64,000 nucleotides of DNA from an uncultured Clostridium sp. (GTDB lineage Bacteria; Bacillota; Clostridia; Lachnospirales; Lachnospiraceae), in the NCBI GenBank assembly GCA_902496665.1, contig CABVBU010000004.1:76297-140296 (forward strand). The letters are read 5' to 3'. Below the pieces are notes generated by a model, which saw only the letters and a list, made by a program, of their open reading frames with translations, searched no databases and was not told the origin of the DNA. The translations under genes and the position numbers were made by a program. This document shows, one piece after another, positions 17,424 through 26,117 of this stretch. The first letter of the stretch is position 1. Each line of letters starts with the position of its first letter.

Positions 17424-18200
17424 CTATAAATTCAGCAGTCTTCTCGAAAGCTCCAGAACATCCTCCGTATTCTTGCTGTTAAAGATCTTCACCTCACCTC
17501 CGGACTCTTTCCCCGATAACAGTCCACACTCAGTCAGGCGTTTTCTCGTCTGCTTCGCGGTTCCGAATCCGCCGTCATAGATTGCCACGCCGGGCAGATG
17601 CTTCCGGATCTCATTTTTTACTAACGGGTAATGCGTGCAGCCGAGTACCACTGCGTCGATCTCTGATTTCTCGTAAGGCTCGAACTGTTTTTCCAGATAT
17701 TCATCCAGAACAGGTCCCTCCAACATTCCGCCCTCGATATACTCCACAAGTCCCGGACACGGCATCTTGATGATATTCGCCTCATCCTCGTAGACATGCA
17801 GCATGGAATTAAATTTTGTCTGGGAGAGAGTCATCGGAGTCGCCATAACGACAACCTTTGAGTGCTCTTTCGCAAGCACCGCCGGCTTTAGCGCCGGTTC
17901 GATTCCGATCACCGGAATATCATCCTTCTCATACTCCTCCCTCAGTTCACGGATCGCCACGCTGGTTGCCGTGTTGCAGGCCACAACTATGGCTTTCGCC
18001 CCGCGTTCCAGTAAAAAATCCACATCCTTTTTTGTGAGGTCAATGACCTCCTCCGGGGTACGTGTGCCGTAAGGGGCATTTGCGGAGTCCCCGTAATATA
18101 AGAAGTCCTCACCCGGCATCAGTTTCACTAATTCTCTCAAAACACTGATCCCGCCGAGTCCGGAATCCAAAACACCGATCGGTCGATTGTCTGTATTCAT
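17424..18200 (-). CDS. murI: Glutamate racemase
   Basis: Interconverts L- and D-glutamate for peptidoglycan. The start at 18200 (MNTDNRPIGVLDSG) follows GAGGTGTACATT; the 17 codons upstream in frame are not family-like. The 258 residues hold the catalytic pair Cys75 (VVACNTATS) and Cys188 (LGCTHYPL), the N-terminal GVLDSGLGG with Asp12, and His190. It lies upstream of the flavodoxin-fold gene. Confidence 0.95.
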   Translation of the reverse strand: MNTDNRPIGVLDSGLGGISVLRELVKLMPGEDFLYYGDSANAPYGTRTPEEVIDLTKKDVDFLLERGAKAIVVACNTATSVAIRELREEYEKDDIPVIGIEPALKPAVLAKEHSKVVVMATPMTLSQTKFNSMLHVYEDEANIIKMPCPGLVEYIEGGMLEGPVLDEYLEKQFEPYEKSEIDAVVLGCTHYPLVKNEIRKHLPGVAIYDGGFGTAKQTRKRLTECGLLSGKESGGEVKIFNSKNTEDVLELSRRLLNL

Positions 18201-18642
18201 AATGTACACCTCATTGACTGCTGCAGAGATCTGCCTGATCTCCTGCAGCATATTATATGAATCATCGTGTTCTCAGGCTGTCATGTTTCATTTCCATGAC
18301 CGCTCGTCTCTTTCCTGCATAACACCAGTTATTTCATTGAATTATTATTTTTGTGATGATCTCTTATATCTTATCACACTTTCCCCGTTTTGAACATCCA
18401 CAGACTTTCTCCGCTCTGTTTTTGTGCACTTTTTAAAATTTAGGCCTTGATTTTTTTCATTTTTGGTTAATCTGTTTTGTCAAACACTGCTATACTTACG
18501 CTGTAACAAGAAAGAAGCGAACTTAACAAAACCCCTTTATTCGAGCAATCGAGATCCTATAAAGCTGAGGGCTGCTAAGCGAATCCGGCAGAACGAAGAG
18601 TGGTTCGTTTGCCGGGAATCAGATTTTTGGAGGAAAAGATAA

Positions 18643-19254
18643 ATGACTACTTTAAAAGCTGAAAAGAGAAGCATGGATGTAAAGGCAAAGAGATTAAGAC
18701 GTGAAGGATTTGTTACAGGTAATGTTTTCGGACATGCCATCGAAGGTTCCATTCCGGTAAAAATGAGCGCTATGGACGTTGAGCGTCTTTTAAAGACTGA
18801 ACATAAAGGCGGCCAGATCAACCTGGATGTTGAAGGTCAGGTATATGATGTCCTGATCAAGGAAGTTGACTTCAACGCTATGACAAGAAAGATCGATGAG
18901 ATCGATTTCCAGGCACTTGTAAGCGATGAGAAGGTTACTTCTACTGCTGAGATCGTTATCCTGAACCGTGAAGCTGTTATCGGCGGCGTTCTTCAGGAAG
19001 ATTTAAGCGAAGTTGCTTACAGAGCATTCCCGTCCGCACTGGTCGAGAAGACAACACTGGATGCTGCAGGCCTCAAGGTTGGTGACACCGTACATGTCAA
19101 AGATCTTGACATCGCAAAGAACAAGGACATCGACTTAAAGACCGATCCGGAGGCTGTTGTGCTCTCCGTCATCCCGGTTCACAATGTTGTTCCGGCAACC
19201 GAAGTGACAACTGCACCTGCTGCAACTGCTGCTGAGGAAAAAGAGACCAAATAA
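18643..19254 (+). CDS. rplY: 50S ribosomal protein L25 (general stress protein CTC type)
   Basis: Binds 5S rRNA in the large subunit. The 203-residue protein has the L25 domain (LKAEKRSMDVKAKRLRREG at the start) followed by the TL5/CTC C-terminal beta domain (GDTVHVKDLDIAKN, DPEAVVLSV) and an Ala/Thr/Glu tail. The ribosome-binding site TTGGAGGAAAAGATAA is strong. The leader of about 120 nt can fold: CCGGCAGAACGA and TTCGTTTGCCGG face each other (18578-18610). A ribosomal-protein leader is therefore possible, but I recognise no known motif. Confidence 0.93.
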   Translation: MTTLKAEKRSMDVKAKRLRREGFVTGNVFGHAIEGSIPVKMSAMDVERLLKTEHKGGQINLDVEGQVYDVLIKEVDFNAMTRKIDEIDFQALVSDEKVTSTAEIVILNREAVIGGVLQEDLSEVAYRAFPSALVEKTTLDAAGLKVGDTVHVKDLDIAKNKDIDLKTDPEAVVLSVIPVHNVVPATEVTTAPAATAAEEKETK

Positions 19255-19284
19255 TCTCCACTTCCATATATAGAAATGGATATG

Positions 19285-19328
19285 AAAATGGCGGTATCGC
19301 TTCAATGGTGAGCGATGCCGCCATTTTT
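19285..19328 (+). terminator. Intrinsic terminator after rplY
   Basis: AAATGGCGGTATCGCT pairs with AGCGATGCCGCCATTT, followed by a T-run, about 30 bp after the stop. Confidence 0.9.
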
Positions 19329-19376
19329 ACATCCGAAGAGAATGAACACTCATAGATATCAGAAAAAGTCGCTGAG

Positions 19377-19405
19377 TTGACAATTCTGTATTTCCCTGCT
19401 ATACT
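19377..19405 (+). promoter_or_regulatory. Consensus promoter of the MATE gene
   Basis: TTGACA (19377-19382) and TATACT (19400-19405) are exactly 17 bp apart. Transcription would start near 19412, giving a leader of about 110 nt before the start codon. Confidence 0.85.
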
Positions 19406-19427
19406 GTCTTACAGCTCATCGGAGGGC

Positions 19428-19495
19428 TTGTAAACGCATTTACAAAGCTGGATAAGATGCCGAAGGATCGTTCGGTATTTTATCCGGCTTTTTTG
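19428..19495 (+). promoter_or_regulatory. Leader hairpin and intrinsic terminator ahead of the MATE gene (attenuator candidate)
   Basis: A 7-bp hairpin (TTGTAAA-cgca-TTTACAA) is followed at once by a 19-bp stem (19446-19464 with 19471-19489) whose only departures from Watson-Crick pairing are three G-U pairs. A run of six T follows. The terminator lies between the promoter and the gene's own AGGAGG site (about 19512), so reading through it is required to express the exporter. No known riboswitch consensus is recognised. Confidence 0.7.
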
Positions 19496-19524
19496 TATAA
19501 CCGGAAATTTCAGGAGGAAATGAT

Positions 19525-20871
19525 ATGAAAAAGACTAATGATTTCACGGAAGGCAGCATTCTCCCAAAGCTTCTCGGCTTTGCCTTCCCGGTACTTCTGG
19601 CGCTGTTCCTGCAGGCCATGTACGGTGCGGTGGATCTTCTCGTGGTGGGACAGTTCTCGTCTGCAGCTGCAGTGTCCGCTGTCTCCACCGGCAGCCAGAT
19701 CATGCAGAGCGTCACAACTGTGATCACGGGAATCGCCATGGGCATCACAGTGCTTGTAGGACAGAAGATCGGTGAAAAACGTCCCCATGAGGCAGGCACC
19801 ATCATCGGCAGCGGAATTGCCATGTTCGCTGTGATTGCTGTGATCCTCACGGTACTTATGACCTTCGGTGCCGGAACACTCTCCGCCATCATGCAGGCCC
19901 CGGAGGAGGCGTTCTCCGAGACAACCGCCTACATCCGGATCTGCTCCGCAGGCGCAGCCTTCATTATCGCCTATAACGTTCTCGGCAGCATGTTCCGCGG
20001 AATCAGTGACTCAAAAATGCCGCTCCTCACAGTAGCCATCGCCTGTGCCATCAATATCGCGGGGGATCTCCTGTTTGTCGCCGGATTCCACTGGGGTGCC
20101 TCCGGAGCTGCAGCCGCCACGGTCCTCGCTCAGGCAGTCAGCGTACTTCTCTCCATCCTGATCATAAGGAAACGACCGCTCCCGTTTATCATGAAGCGCA
20201 CCGATATCCGCTTTGACCTCCCGATCATCGGAAAGATCCTGAAACTCGGTTGTCCCATCGCTCTCCAGGATTTTCTGGTCAGCATCTCGTTCCTCGTGAT
20301 CATCGCCATCGTAAACAGCATGGGGGTCATCGCCTCCGCCGGTGTGGGCGTAGCCGAAAAGCTCTGTGTCTTCGTCATGCTAGTCCCCTCTGCCTACATG
20401 CAGTCCATGTCCGCCTTCGTCGCCCAGAATATCGGTGCCGGAAAAGTACCGAGAGCCGAAAAAGCGCTGTTCTGCGGCATCGCGACCTCCGTACTTGCGG
20501 GACTCTGCCTCGGCTACCTCTCCTTCTTCCATGGAGACTGGATGGCATCCCTGTTTGCGAGGGACCATGACGTGATCCTCGCCGCGGCGGACTATCTGAA
20601 GGCCTACGCTATCGACTGTATCCTGACGTCATTCCTGTTCTGCTTCGTCGGCTTCTTCAACGGCAGCGGCCGCACGCTTTTCGTCATGACCCAGGGAATC
20701 GTCGGCGCCTTCGGCGTGAGGATCCCCGTCGCATTCCTCTCAAGCCGCCGGGCCGGTGTCACTCTGTTCCAGATCGGCCTCGCGACACCAGTCTCATCCC
20801 TCGTGCAGATCATACTGTGCCTTGGGTATTTTTCTATGTTTCATAAAAAGATGCTTAAACAGGCAAAATAA
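19525..20871 (+). CDS. MATE family multidrug/toxin exporter
   Basis: 448-residue polytopic membrane protein with about 12 hydrophobic segments in two homologous halves, as in the DinF/MepA branch of MATE. It starts KKTNDFTEGSILPKLLGFA, typical of clostridial MATE proteins, followed by PVLLALFLQAMYGAVDLLVV and QFSSAAAVSAVSTGSQIM. The second half repeats the pattern (LGCPIALQDFLVSISFLVI). It should export cationic drugs or metabolites using a Na+ or H+ gradient. The AGGAGGAAATGAT site is strong. Expression is probably controlled by the leader terminator. Confidence 0.9.
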   Translation: MKKTNDFTEGSILPKLLGFAFPVLLALFLQAMYGAVDLLVVGQFSSAAAVSAVSTGSQIMQSVTTVITGIAMGITVLVGQKIGEKRPHEAGTIIGSGIAMFAVIAVILTVLMTFGAGTLSAIMQAPEEAFSETTAYIRICSAGAAFIIAYNVLGSMFRGISDSKMPLLTVAIACAINIAGDLLFVAGFHWGASGAAAATVLAQAVSVLLSILIIRKRPLPFIMKRTDIRFDLPIIGKILKLGCPIALQDFLVSISFLVIIAIVNSMGVIASAGVGVAEKLCVFVMLVPSAYMQSMSAFVAQNIGAGKVPRAEKALFCGIATSVLAGLCLGYLSFFHGDWMASLFARDHDVILAAADYLKAYAIDCILTSFLFCFVGFFNGSGRTLFVMTQGIVGAFGVRIPVAFLSSRRAGVTLFQIGLATPVSSLVQIILCLGYFSMFHKKMLKQAK

Positions 20872-21041
20872 AAAAATGGCAGACACAGGATCAAAAAATT
20901 CGATTCTTTCTGAACTTTGGATATTCTGTTTTTCACTTTGCCACATACAAGCGCTCACACTGTAACGCGCACGTTTGACAACCACTCATTTTTCACATAT
21001 GATTGACACGCAAATACTAATACGAAAAAGGGAATCTCACC

Positions 21042-21899
21042 ATGTTTGAAAAACTAAAATATTTCTCCACAATCTTCTTCGGCACCTTCATCATCGCCGT
21101 GGGAGTCTATTTCTTCATGAACCCGAACCATATCATCAGCGGAAGTATCTCAGGACTCGCCGTGGTTCTCGTAAACTTTGTCCCGCTGTCCCTGTCCGCC
21201 ATGACGCTGCTCTTAAACATCATCTGCATCATCCTGGCATTCCTCTTCGTGGATAAGACCTTCGGGACGAAGATCATCTTTATCTCCGTCCTGCTGCCGG
21301 CGCTCCTCTTCGTGTTCGAGCTTCTTTTCCCGGGTCCGGTATCCCCGACGGGAAATATCGCCCTGGATGTTGTGGGAATGATCGTTGTGATCTGCTACGG
21401 ACAGGCGGTCCTCTTCAATGCCAACGCCGCATCCGGTGGTCTCGACATTATCGCGAAGATCATGAACAAGTACCTGCACATGGACCTCGGAAAGTCCATC
21501 ATTATCGCAGGTCTCGTGACCGTTGCAAGCTCCTACTTCGCCTACGACCTCCAGACCGTGATCATTGGTGCCCTGTCCACCTACTTCAGCGGCCTCGTCC
21601 TGGACTATTTTATCGACGAGTTCACCGGCAAGATCCGCGTCTGCATCATCTCCGAGCACAATGATGATTTTAAACGCTATGTCATCGAGACGCTCCAGCG
21701 CGGTATCACCGTCTACACCGCCACCGGCGGCTACAGCGATGCGCAGAAGGAGGAGATTCTGGCGATCCTCACCAAAAAGGAGTATGGTCAGTTTATGGAC
21801 TATGTCCAGGCAAAAGATCCGAACGCTTTTGTCACGATCTCTAACGTAAAACGCGTTGTGGGAAGCTGGAATACGCCGAAGAGACGGACATACTTCTAA
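21042..21899 (+). CDS. YitT family membrane protein
   Basis: 285 residues: an N-terminal membrane domain of five to six hydrophobic segments (YitT_membrane; for example FFGTFIIAVGVYFFMNPNHI and NANAASGGLDIIAKIMNKYL) and a C-terminal soluble DUF2179 domain (about 200-275; RVCIISEHNDDFKRYVIETL, TVYTATGGYSDAQKE). The family is widespread in Firmicutes with unclear transport or regulatory functions. It stands alone between the MATE gene and a structured intergenic region. Confidence 0.9.
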   Translation: MFEKLKYFSTIFFGTFIIAVGVYFFMNPNHIISGSISGLAVVLVNFVPLSLSAMTLLLNIICIILAFLFVDKTFGTKIIFISVLLPALLFVFELLFPGPVSPTGNIALDVVGMIVVICYGQAVLFNANAASGGLDIIAKIMNKYLHMDLGKSIIIAGLVTVASSYFAYDLQTVIIGALSTYFSGLVLDYFIDEFTGKIRVCIISEHNDDFKRYVIETLQRGITVYTATGGYSDAQKEEILAILTKKEYGQFMDYVQAKDPNAFVTISNVKRVVGSWNTPKRRTYF

Positions 21900-21954
21900 A
21901 ACTAAAAAAAGCGGTCAGTCAGCGGCAGCTTTTTCAAGTGTATGACATAAAAAA

Positions 21955-22087
21955 GAATGTGCCTTGGCACATTCTCGCGCCTCGCGCGGTCGCTTGCGAC
22001 AATCTACATCTTCGCGCGAGTGCGCATCTTTGGCACGTTAGTGCCTTTTTATGTAACAGGGAATTCCTTGGAATTTCCTGTTACATA
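21955..22087. repeat. Cluster of perfect hairpins between yitT and sufB
   Basis: Four stems follow each other. GAATGTGCC-tt-GGCACATTC is at 21955-21974. CTCGCGCG/CGCGCGAG (21981-21988 with 22013-22020) encloses GTCGC-tt-GCGAC. GGCAC-gtta-GTGCC is followed by TTTTT (22032-22050). A 38-bp hairpin, 22050-22087, has arms TATGTAACAGGGAATTCC and its complement with one mismatch and a 2-base loop. No coding frame is plausible. The third stem may serve as the yitT terminator. Confidence 0.75.
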
Positions 22088-22090
22088 AAA

Positions 22091-22138
22091 AAGCAGATCT
22101 GCAACGGCAACAACATTTTGCCTGCAGACCTGCTTTTC
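22091..22138 (-). terminator. Terminator of the sufC-sufB operon
   Basis: On the minus strand AAAGCAGGTCTGCAGGCAA faces TTGCCGTTGCAGATCTGCTTT with a few bulges, then a T-run, about 20 bp after the sufB stop. Confidence 0.7.
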
Positions 22139-22158
22139 TTATCTACAAAATTCTGATT

Positions 22159-23085
22159 TTAGTTCAGGAAATTCTCAATAATAACGTTCTCCGCCTCTTC
22201 CTCGGTAAGTCCAAGTGTTCGAAGCTTTAAGAGCTGCTCATCGTTGATCCTTCCGATGGCCGCCTCATGGATGATCGCAGCGTTTAAATCGCGGGCGCGG
22301 ATCTCCGGAATGGAGCCGATCTCGGCGTGGTCCATGATGATGGAGTCACACTGGATATGGGCCTGACATTTGCTGTTTCCGACCGCCTTCGGGTGGAAGG
22401 TCTGGACGGAATTGCCTTTTCCGACAGATCTGGAGATGATCTGGGCGGAGCTGTCCTCGCCGTTTAAGCGTACCTCGATGTTTGACTCCGCTGTCTGGTC
22501 TCCCTCGGTCATGAGGCGCTCCGTCACATACAATCTGGAGTTTTTATCCATCTCCACAAGCGTCTCGCGGACTGTGGAGTCAACGCCCTTGATCTGCGCC
22601 GTATCCAGCGTAAATACGGAATTTTCTCCCACATAGATATTCGTCACCGGGTTCAGCACGCGGCCGCCGGTTCCGTTTCCCTCTCCATAATGCTTTTCCT
22701 GATAACAGACGTTCGCATTCTTTCCAACATGGAACGTGTGGACACCGTCATGTCTGCTCTCGTTGCATCCGCTGTTGTGGATTCCGCAGCCCGCAACGAT
22801 GGTCACGTCCGCGCAGTCCGCGATATAAAAGTCATTGTATACAAGATCTGTCATGCCGGAAACGCTGACAACCACCGGGATATAGACTTTCTCACCCTTT
22901 GTATCGCCGTCGATATAGATATCGATGCCCGGCTTATCCGTTTTCTTCTTAATTTTGATATGCTCACTGTCACCGTGGCAGATAGACGTTCCGTTCTGGC
23001 GCAGGTTGAAAGCGCCATTCTGGGAAAATCCGTTGTCATTGATGACCTTCAGTACTTCTTCTACTACATGATCCAGCTCTACCAT
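22159..23085 (-). CDS. SufB/SufD-like Fe-S cluster scaffold protein, short form
   Basis: 308 residues starting at ATG 23085, which overlaps the sufC stop as TAATG; GGGGGTGAGAGC just upstream serves as ribosome-binding site. It shows the SufBD right-handed beta-helix core (GRVLNPVTNIYVGENSVFTL, SNIEVRLNGEDSSAQIISRS, HIQCDSIIMDHAEIGSIPEI) and the conserved C-terminal EEAENVIIENFLN. At about 310 residues it is much shorter than classical SufB (about 465). Together with SufC alone and no SufS, SufU or SufD nearby, this matches the minimal two-gene SUF-like systems described in anaerobes and archaea. It probably builds 4Fe-4S clusters. Confidence 0.85.
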   Translation of the reverse strand: MVELDHVVEEVLKVINDNGFSQNGAFNLRQNGTSICHGDSEHIKIKKKTDKPGIDIYIDGDTKGEKVYIPVVVSVSGMTDLVYNDFYIADCADVTIVAGCGIHNSGCNESRHDGVHTFHVGKNANVCYQEKHYGEGNGTGGRVLNPVTNIYVGENSVFTLDTAQIKGVDSTVRETLVEMDKNSRLYVTERLMTEGDQTAESNIEVRLNGEDSSAQIISRSVGKGNSVQTFHPKAVGNSKCQAHIQCDSIIMDHAEIGSIPEIRARDLNAAIIHEAAIGRINDEQLLKLRTLGLTEEEAENVIIENFLN

Positions 23086-23819
23086 TACGCTCTCACCCCC
23101 GCATTTCCCGCACATGCACGACATTTATCAAGACCGTTTAGACACGGCAGGACATCTTCCTTCCGTCCTTCCGCCTTGATCTTTCCGTCATCGATCACCA
23201 TGATCCGGTCCGCCATACTGATGATCTTCTCCTGGTGGGAGATAACGATCAGACTCTGTTTTTTCTCCTTGTGGATCTCCTCGAACTTGTGGATCAACAT
23301 GGAGAAGCTCCAGAGATCGATCCCGGCTTCCGGCTCATCGAAGATACATAAGGTATGTTCCTTCGCAAGAACAGTCGCAATCTCGATTCGTTTCATCTCG
23401 CCTCCGGATAGCGTTCCGTCGATCTGACGGTTTAAATATTCTTCCGCGCAGAGTCCCACATCAGACAAAAGCCTGCAGCACTCCTGGTCTTCCAGCTCTT
23501 TTCCTGCCGCCAGTGTAAGAAGTCTCTGCACCGTCATTCCTTTAAATCTCGGCGGCTGCTGGAACGCGTAGCCGATTCCGGCGTTGGCGCGGTGGTTGAT
23601 ATCAAAATCCGTGATATCTTCCCCGTTTAAAAAGATCTTTCCGCTCTCCGCCTTCTCAATTCCGATCAGGACTTTCGCCAGCGTAGACTTTCCGCCGCCG
23701 TTCGGTCCTGTGATCACTAACATTTCTCCATCGTCCACCTGGAAGGAAATATGATCCAGAAGACATTTTTTCGCACCGTTATCCTCCACATGAAGGACTA
23801 AGTTTTCTGCTTTTAACAC
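23085..23819 (-). CDS. sufC: SufC-like ABC ATPase of Fe-S cluster assembly
   Basis: Cytoplasmic ABC ATPase driving the SufB scaffold. GTG at 23819 (codons for LKAENLVLHVE follow) is the preferred start because GAGAGGTGAAATC stands in front; the open frame runs 11 codons further. Motifs: Walker A GPNGGGKST, Q-loop YAFQQPPRF, signature TLSGGEMKR, Walker B CIFDEPEAGID, and H-loop LIVISHQEK. About 245 residues, the usual SufC size. It is translationally coupled to the sufB-like gene. Confidence 0.92.
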   Translation of the reverse strand: MLKAENLVLHVEDNGAKKCLLDHISFQVDDGEMLVITGPNGGGKSTLAKVLIGIEKAESGKIFLNGEDITDFDINHRANAGIGYAFQQPPRFKGMTVQRLLTLAAGKELEDQECCRLLSDVGLCAEEYLNRQIDGTLSGGEMKRIEIATVLAKEHTLCIFDEPEAGIDLWSFSMLIHKFEEIHKEKKQSLIVISHQEKIISMADRIMVIDDGKIKAEGRKEDVLPCLNGLDKCRACAGNAGVRA

Positions 23820-24204
23820 GATTTCACCTCTCTGTATCTCTAAACGAGTCAAACCTCATTTTCACTGCCGGAACACAGCGTATCCCCATCTCACTTTTTG
23901 CGCATGCTGAACCCATCCGCGTATAAACTGTATTTATCCGGTAGGTATAATCGCATTATAACGCAAAACTGCCAATTTCGCCATCAAATTATAGGATTCT
24001 CCGGATGTTCCTTTTTTTATACATTCTATTTTCCCCTCAACACTGGTTTTTCCGCGATATGACAAGGCCATATTTCCCGTTCCATCATCTGCTCCGCCAT
24101 TCTGCCTCCTGATTATACCTCTCGCCGGTTCTATTCCAATTTGAGCGTCTGCGGCAGATTAAATTGCCTTTTCCCATGTTCTATGGTAGACTATCTCTTA
24201 CACG

Positions 24205-24220
24205 CACAAATGTATTTGTG
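24205..24220. promoter_or_regulatory. 16-bp palindrome upstream of the NSS transporter gene, operator candidate
   Basis: CACAAAT-gt-ATTTGTG is a perfect palindrome lying just after a possible promoter (TTGCCT, 17 bp, TAGACT) and about 25 bp before the start codon. The position suits a repressor site; no regulator is identified. Confidence 0.4.
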
Positions 24221-24245
24221 ACAAAAACACGAGGAGACCTTAATT

Positions 24246-25610
24246 ATGAATCATAAACGAAGTTCGTTCTCCGGAAAGCTCGGTTTCGTCTTATCGGCGG
24301 CGGGCGCGTCCGTAGGACTGGGAAACATCTGGCGTTTCCCCTATCTCGCCGCAAAATACGGCGGCGGAATCTTTCTGCTTATCTATATTCTCCTGGCGCT
24401 GACCTTCGGCTACACGATGATCATGGCCGAGACAGCTCTCGGGCGCATGACAAAAAAGAGTCCGGTTGGTGCCTACGAATCTTTCGGAAAATCGAAATGG
24501 CTGTCCTTCGGCGGCTGGATCAACGCCGTGATCCCGATTCTGATCGTGCCCTACTATTCCGTGATCGGTGGCTGGGTCATCAAATACCTGGTGGAATACC
24601 TTCTCGGACATGGCCAGGCACTTGCCACGGATGAATATTTCTCCGCGTTTATCTCCAATGGACTTTCCACAGAGATCTGCTTTATTATCTTCACCATGTT
24701 CACGGTCGTTATCATTTACGCAGGCGTCCGCAACGGAATCGAGCGCGTATCGAAGTTCATGATGCCGATCCTTGTGGTCCTCTCCCTGGTGATCGCGGTC
24801 TACTCCGTATCAAGACCGGGAGCTATGGCAGGCGTAAAGTATTTCCTGGTGCCGAACATGGACAACTTCTCCTGGATGACGGTGGTATCCGCCATGGGAC
24901 AGATGTTCTACTCTCTGTCCATCGCCATGGGTATTCTTGTGACCTTCGGTTCCTACATGAAAAAAGAGACTTCCATTGAGGAGTCCACCCAGAACGTCGA
25001 GATCTTCGATACCGCCATCGCTATCATGGCTGGCCTCATGATCATCCCGGCAGTCTTCGCCTTCTCCGGCGGCGACCCGGATACCTTACAGGCTGGTCCG
25101 GCGCTGATGTTCATCACGATCCCGAAAGTGTTCGCGAACATGGGTCTGGGAACAGCGGTGGGTATCCTGTTTTTCATGCTGGTGCTGTTCGCGGCTGTCA
25201 CAAGTTCCATCGCCCTGACAGAGAGCGCCGTCTCCACCTTTGAGGACGAGCTGCACTGGAGTCGGAAAAAGGCGACGGTATTTATGGCTGTCATTATGAT
25301 CCTGCTCGGAACCCTCTCCTGTCTCGGATATGGTCCGTTATCCGGTGTGACCGTGATCGGAATGCAGTTCCTCGACTTCTTCGATTTCCTGACAAACTCT
25401 GTCATGATGCCGATCGCGGCGATTGCGACCTGCCTTCTCGTATCGAAAGTCATCGGAGTTGCAAAGATCGAACAGGAGGTCACAGACGGCGGTCATCCGT
25501 TCCGCAGAAAAGTAGTCTTCCAGTTTATGATCCAGTACCTCTGCCCGATCTTTGCGGCGATCATACTGATCAGTTCTGTGGCGAACGCGTTTGGGTGGAT
25601 CTCGATGTAA
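24246..25610 (+). CDS. Sodium-dependent transporter of the neurotransmitter:sodium symporter (SNF) family
   Basis: 454 residues with about eleven hydrophobic segments. The N-terminal Na+/substrate site is clear: SGKLGFVLSAAGASVGLGNI followed by WRFPYLAAKYGGGIFLLIYI. Bacterial homologues (LeuT, MhsT) import hydrophobic or aromatic amino acids with sodium. AGGAGACCTTAATT precedes the ATG. Its last 41 bp overlap the 3' end of the convergent ybaK-like gene. The actual amino acid substrate cannot be read from sequence. Confidence 0.93.
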   Translation: MNHKRSSFSGKLGFVLSAAGASVGLGNIWRFPYLAAKYGGGIFLLIYILLALTFGYTMIMAETALGRMTKKSPVGAYESFGKSKWLSFGGWINAVIPILIVPYYSVIGGWVIKYLVEYLLGHGQALATDEYFSAFISNGLSTEICFIIFTMFTVVIIYAGVRNGIERVSKFMMPILVVLSLVIAVYSVSRPGAMAGVKYFLVPNMDNFSWMTVVSAMGQMFYSLSIAMGILVTFGSYMKKETSIEESTQNVEIFDTAIAIMAGLMIIPAVFAFSGGDPDTLQAGPALMFITIPKVFANMGLGTAVGILFFMLVLFAAVTSSIALTESAVSTFEDELHWSRKKATVFMAVIMILLGTLSCLGYGPLSGVTVIGMQFLDFFDFLTNSVMMPIAAIATCLLVSKVIGVAKIEQEVTDGGHPFRRKVVFQFMIQYLCPIFAAIILISSVANAFGWISM

Positions 25611-26061
25611 CATCCACCCAGCCTTTTGCTCCTGCCGCCTGTTCGAGCTCCGGGATCGTGAGCTTTACCGCACTGTGGTCATTTCCCGCAGCCGGGTACA
25701 CCGTTGTGAACTGCTTCAGGCTGTCGTCCAGATAGACCTCGATCCCCTCGTTGATCCCAAAGGGGCACACACCCCCCGGCGCATGGCCGATCCGCGCTTC
25801 TACCTGATCAAACGGGATCATCTTCGCCTTTACATGAAATGTATCTTTATATTTGTGGTTATCGACCTTTGCCGTCCCCTCCGTCAGGATCAGGACGGCT
25901 TTTTCACCCTGTAAAAAGGACATGGTCTTCGCGATCATTCCCGGCTTCACATCCAGCGCCTCCGCAGCCTCTGCCACTGTGGCCGTTGATTCCTTCAGCT
26001 CGATCACATGATCCAGAAATCCCTTCTGTTCCAGATCTGCTTTTGCTTTTTCTATTGACAT
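25570..26061 (-). CDS. YbaK/EbsC-type aminoacyl-tRNA deacylase
   Basis: Trans-editing hydrolase that removes wrongly attached amino acids from tRNAs, often Cys- or Ala-tRNA(Pro). The start at 26061 (MSIEKAKADLEQKGF) follows AAAGGAGAAATAGGACC; the in-frame extension upstream is not conserved-looking. 163 residues. Visible features are IAKTMSFLQGEKAVLILTEG with the conserved Lys, HAPGGVCPFGINEGIEVYLD, and YPAAGNDHSAVKLTIPELE. The 3' ends of this gene and the transporter overlap by 41 bp in opposite strands. Confidence 0.9.
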   Translation of the reverse strand: MSIEKAKADLEQKGFLDHVIELKESTATVAEAAEALDVKPGMIAKTMSFLQGEKAVLILTEGTAKVDNHKYKDTFHVKAKMIPFDQVEARIGHAPGGVCPFGINEGIEVYLDDSLKQFTTVYPAAGNDHSAVKLTIPELEQAAGAKGWVDVTSRSTQTRSPQN

Positions 26062-26117
26062 GGTCCTATTTCTCCTTTGTTGATAATCCGCTGACAGGAT
26101 TTTCGATCTCCGTAATA

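Noticed and set aside
19421..19434. Definite start-stop leader frame (TTG-TAA) in the MATE leader
   Set aside because: The spacing between GGAGG and TTG is only two to three bases, too short for normal initiation, so it is mentioned only as a possibility.
25570..25610. Frameshift or mis-annotated stop at the convergent transporter/ybaK ends
   Set aside because: Both frames end in normal stop codons and both proteins have usual lengths; a 41-bp convergent overlap is unusual but plausible.
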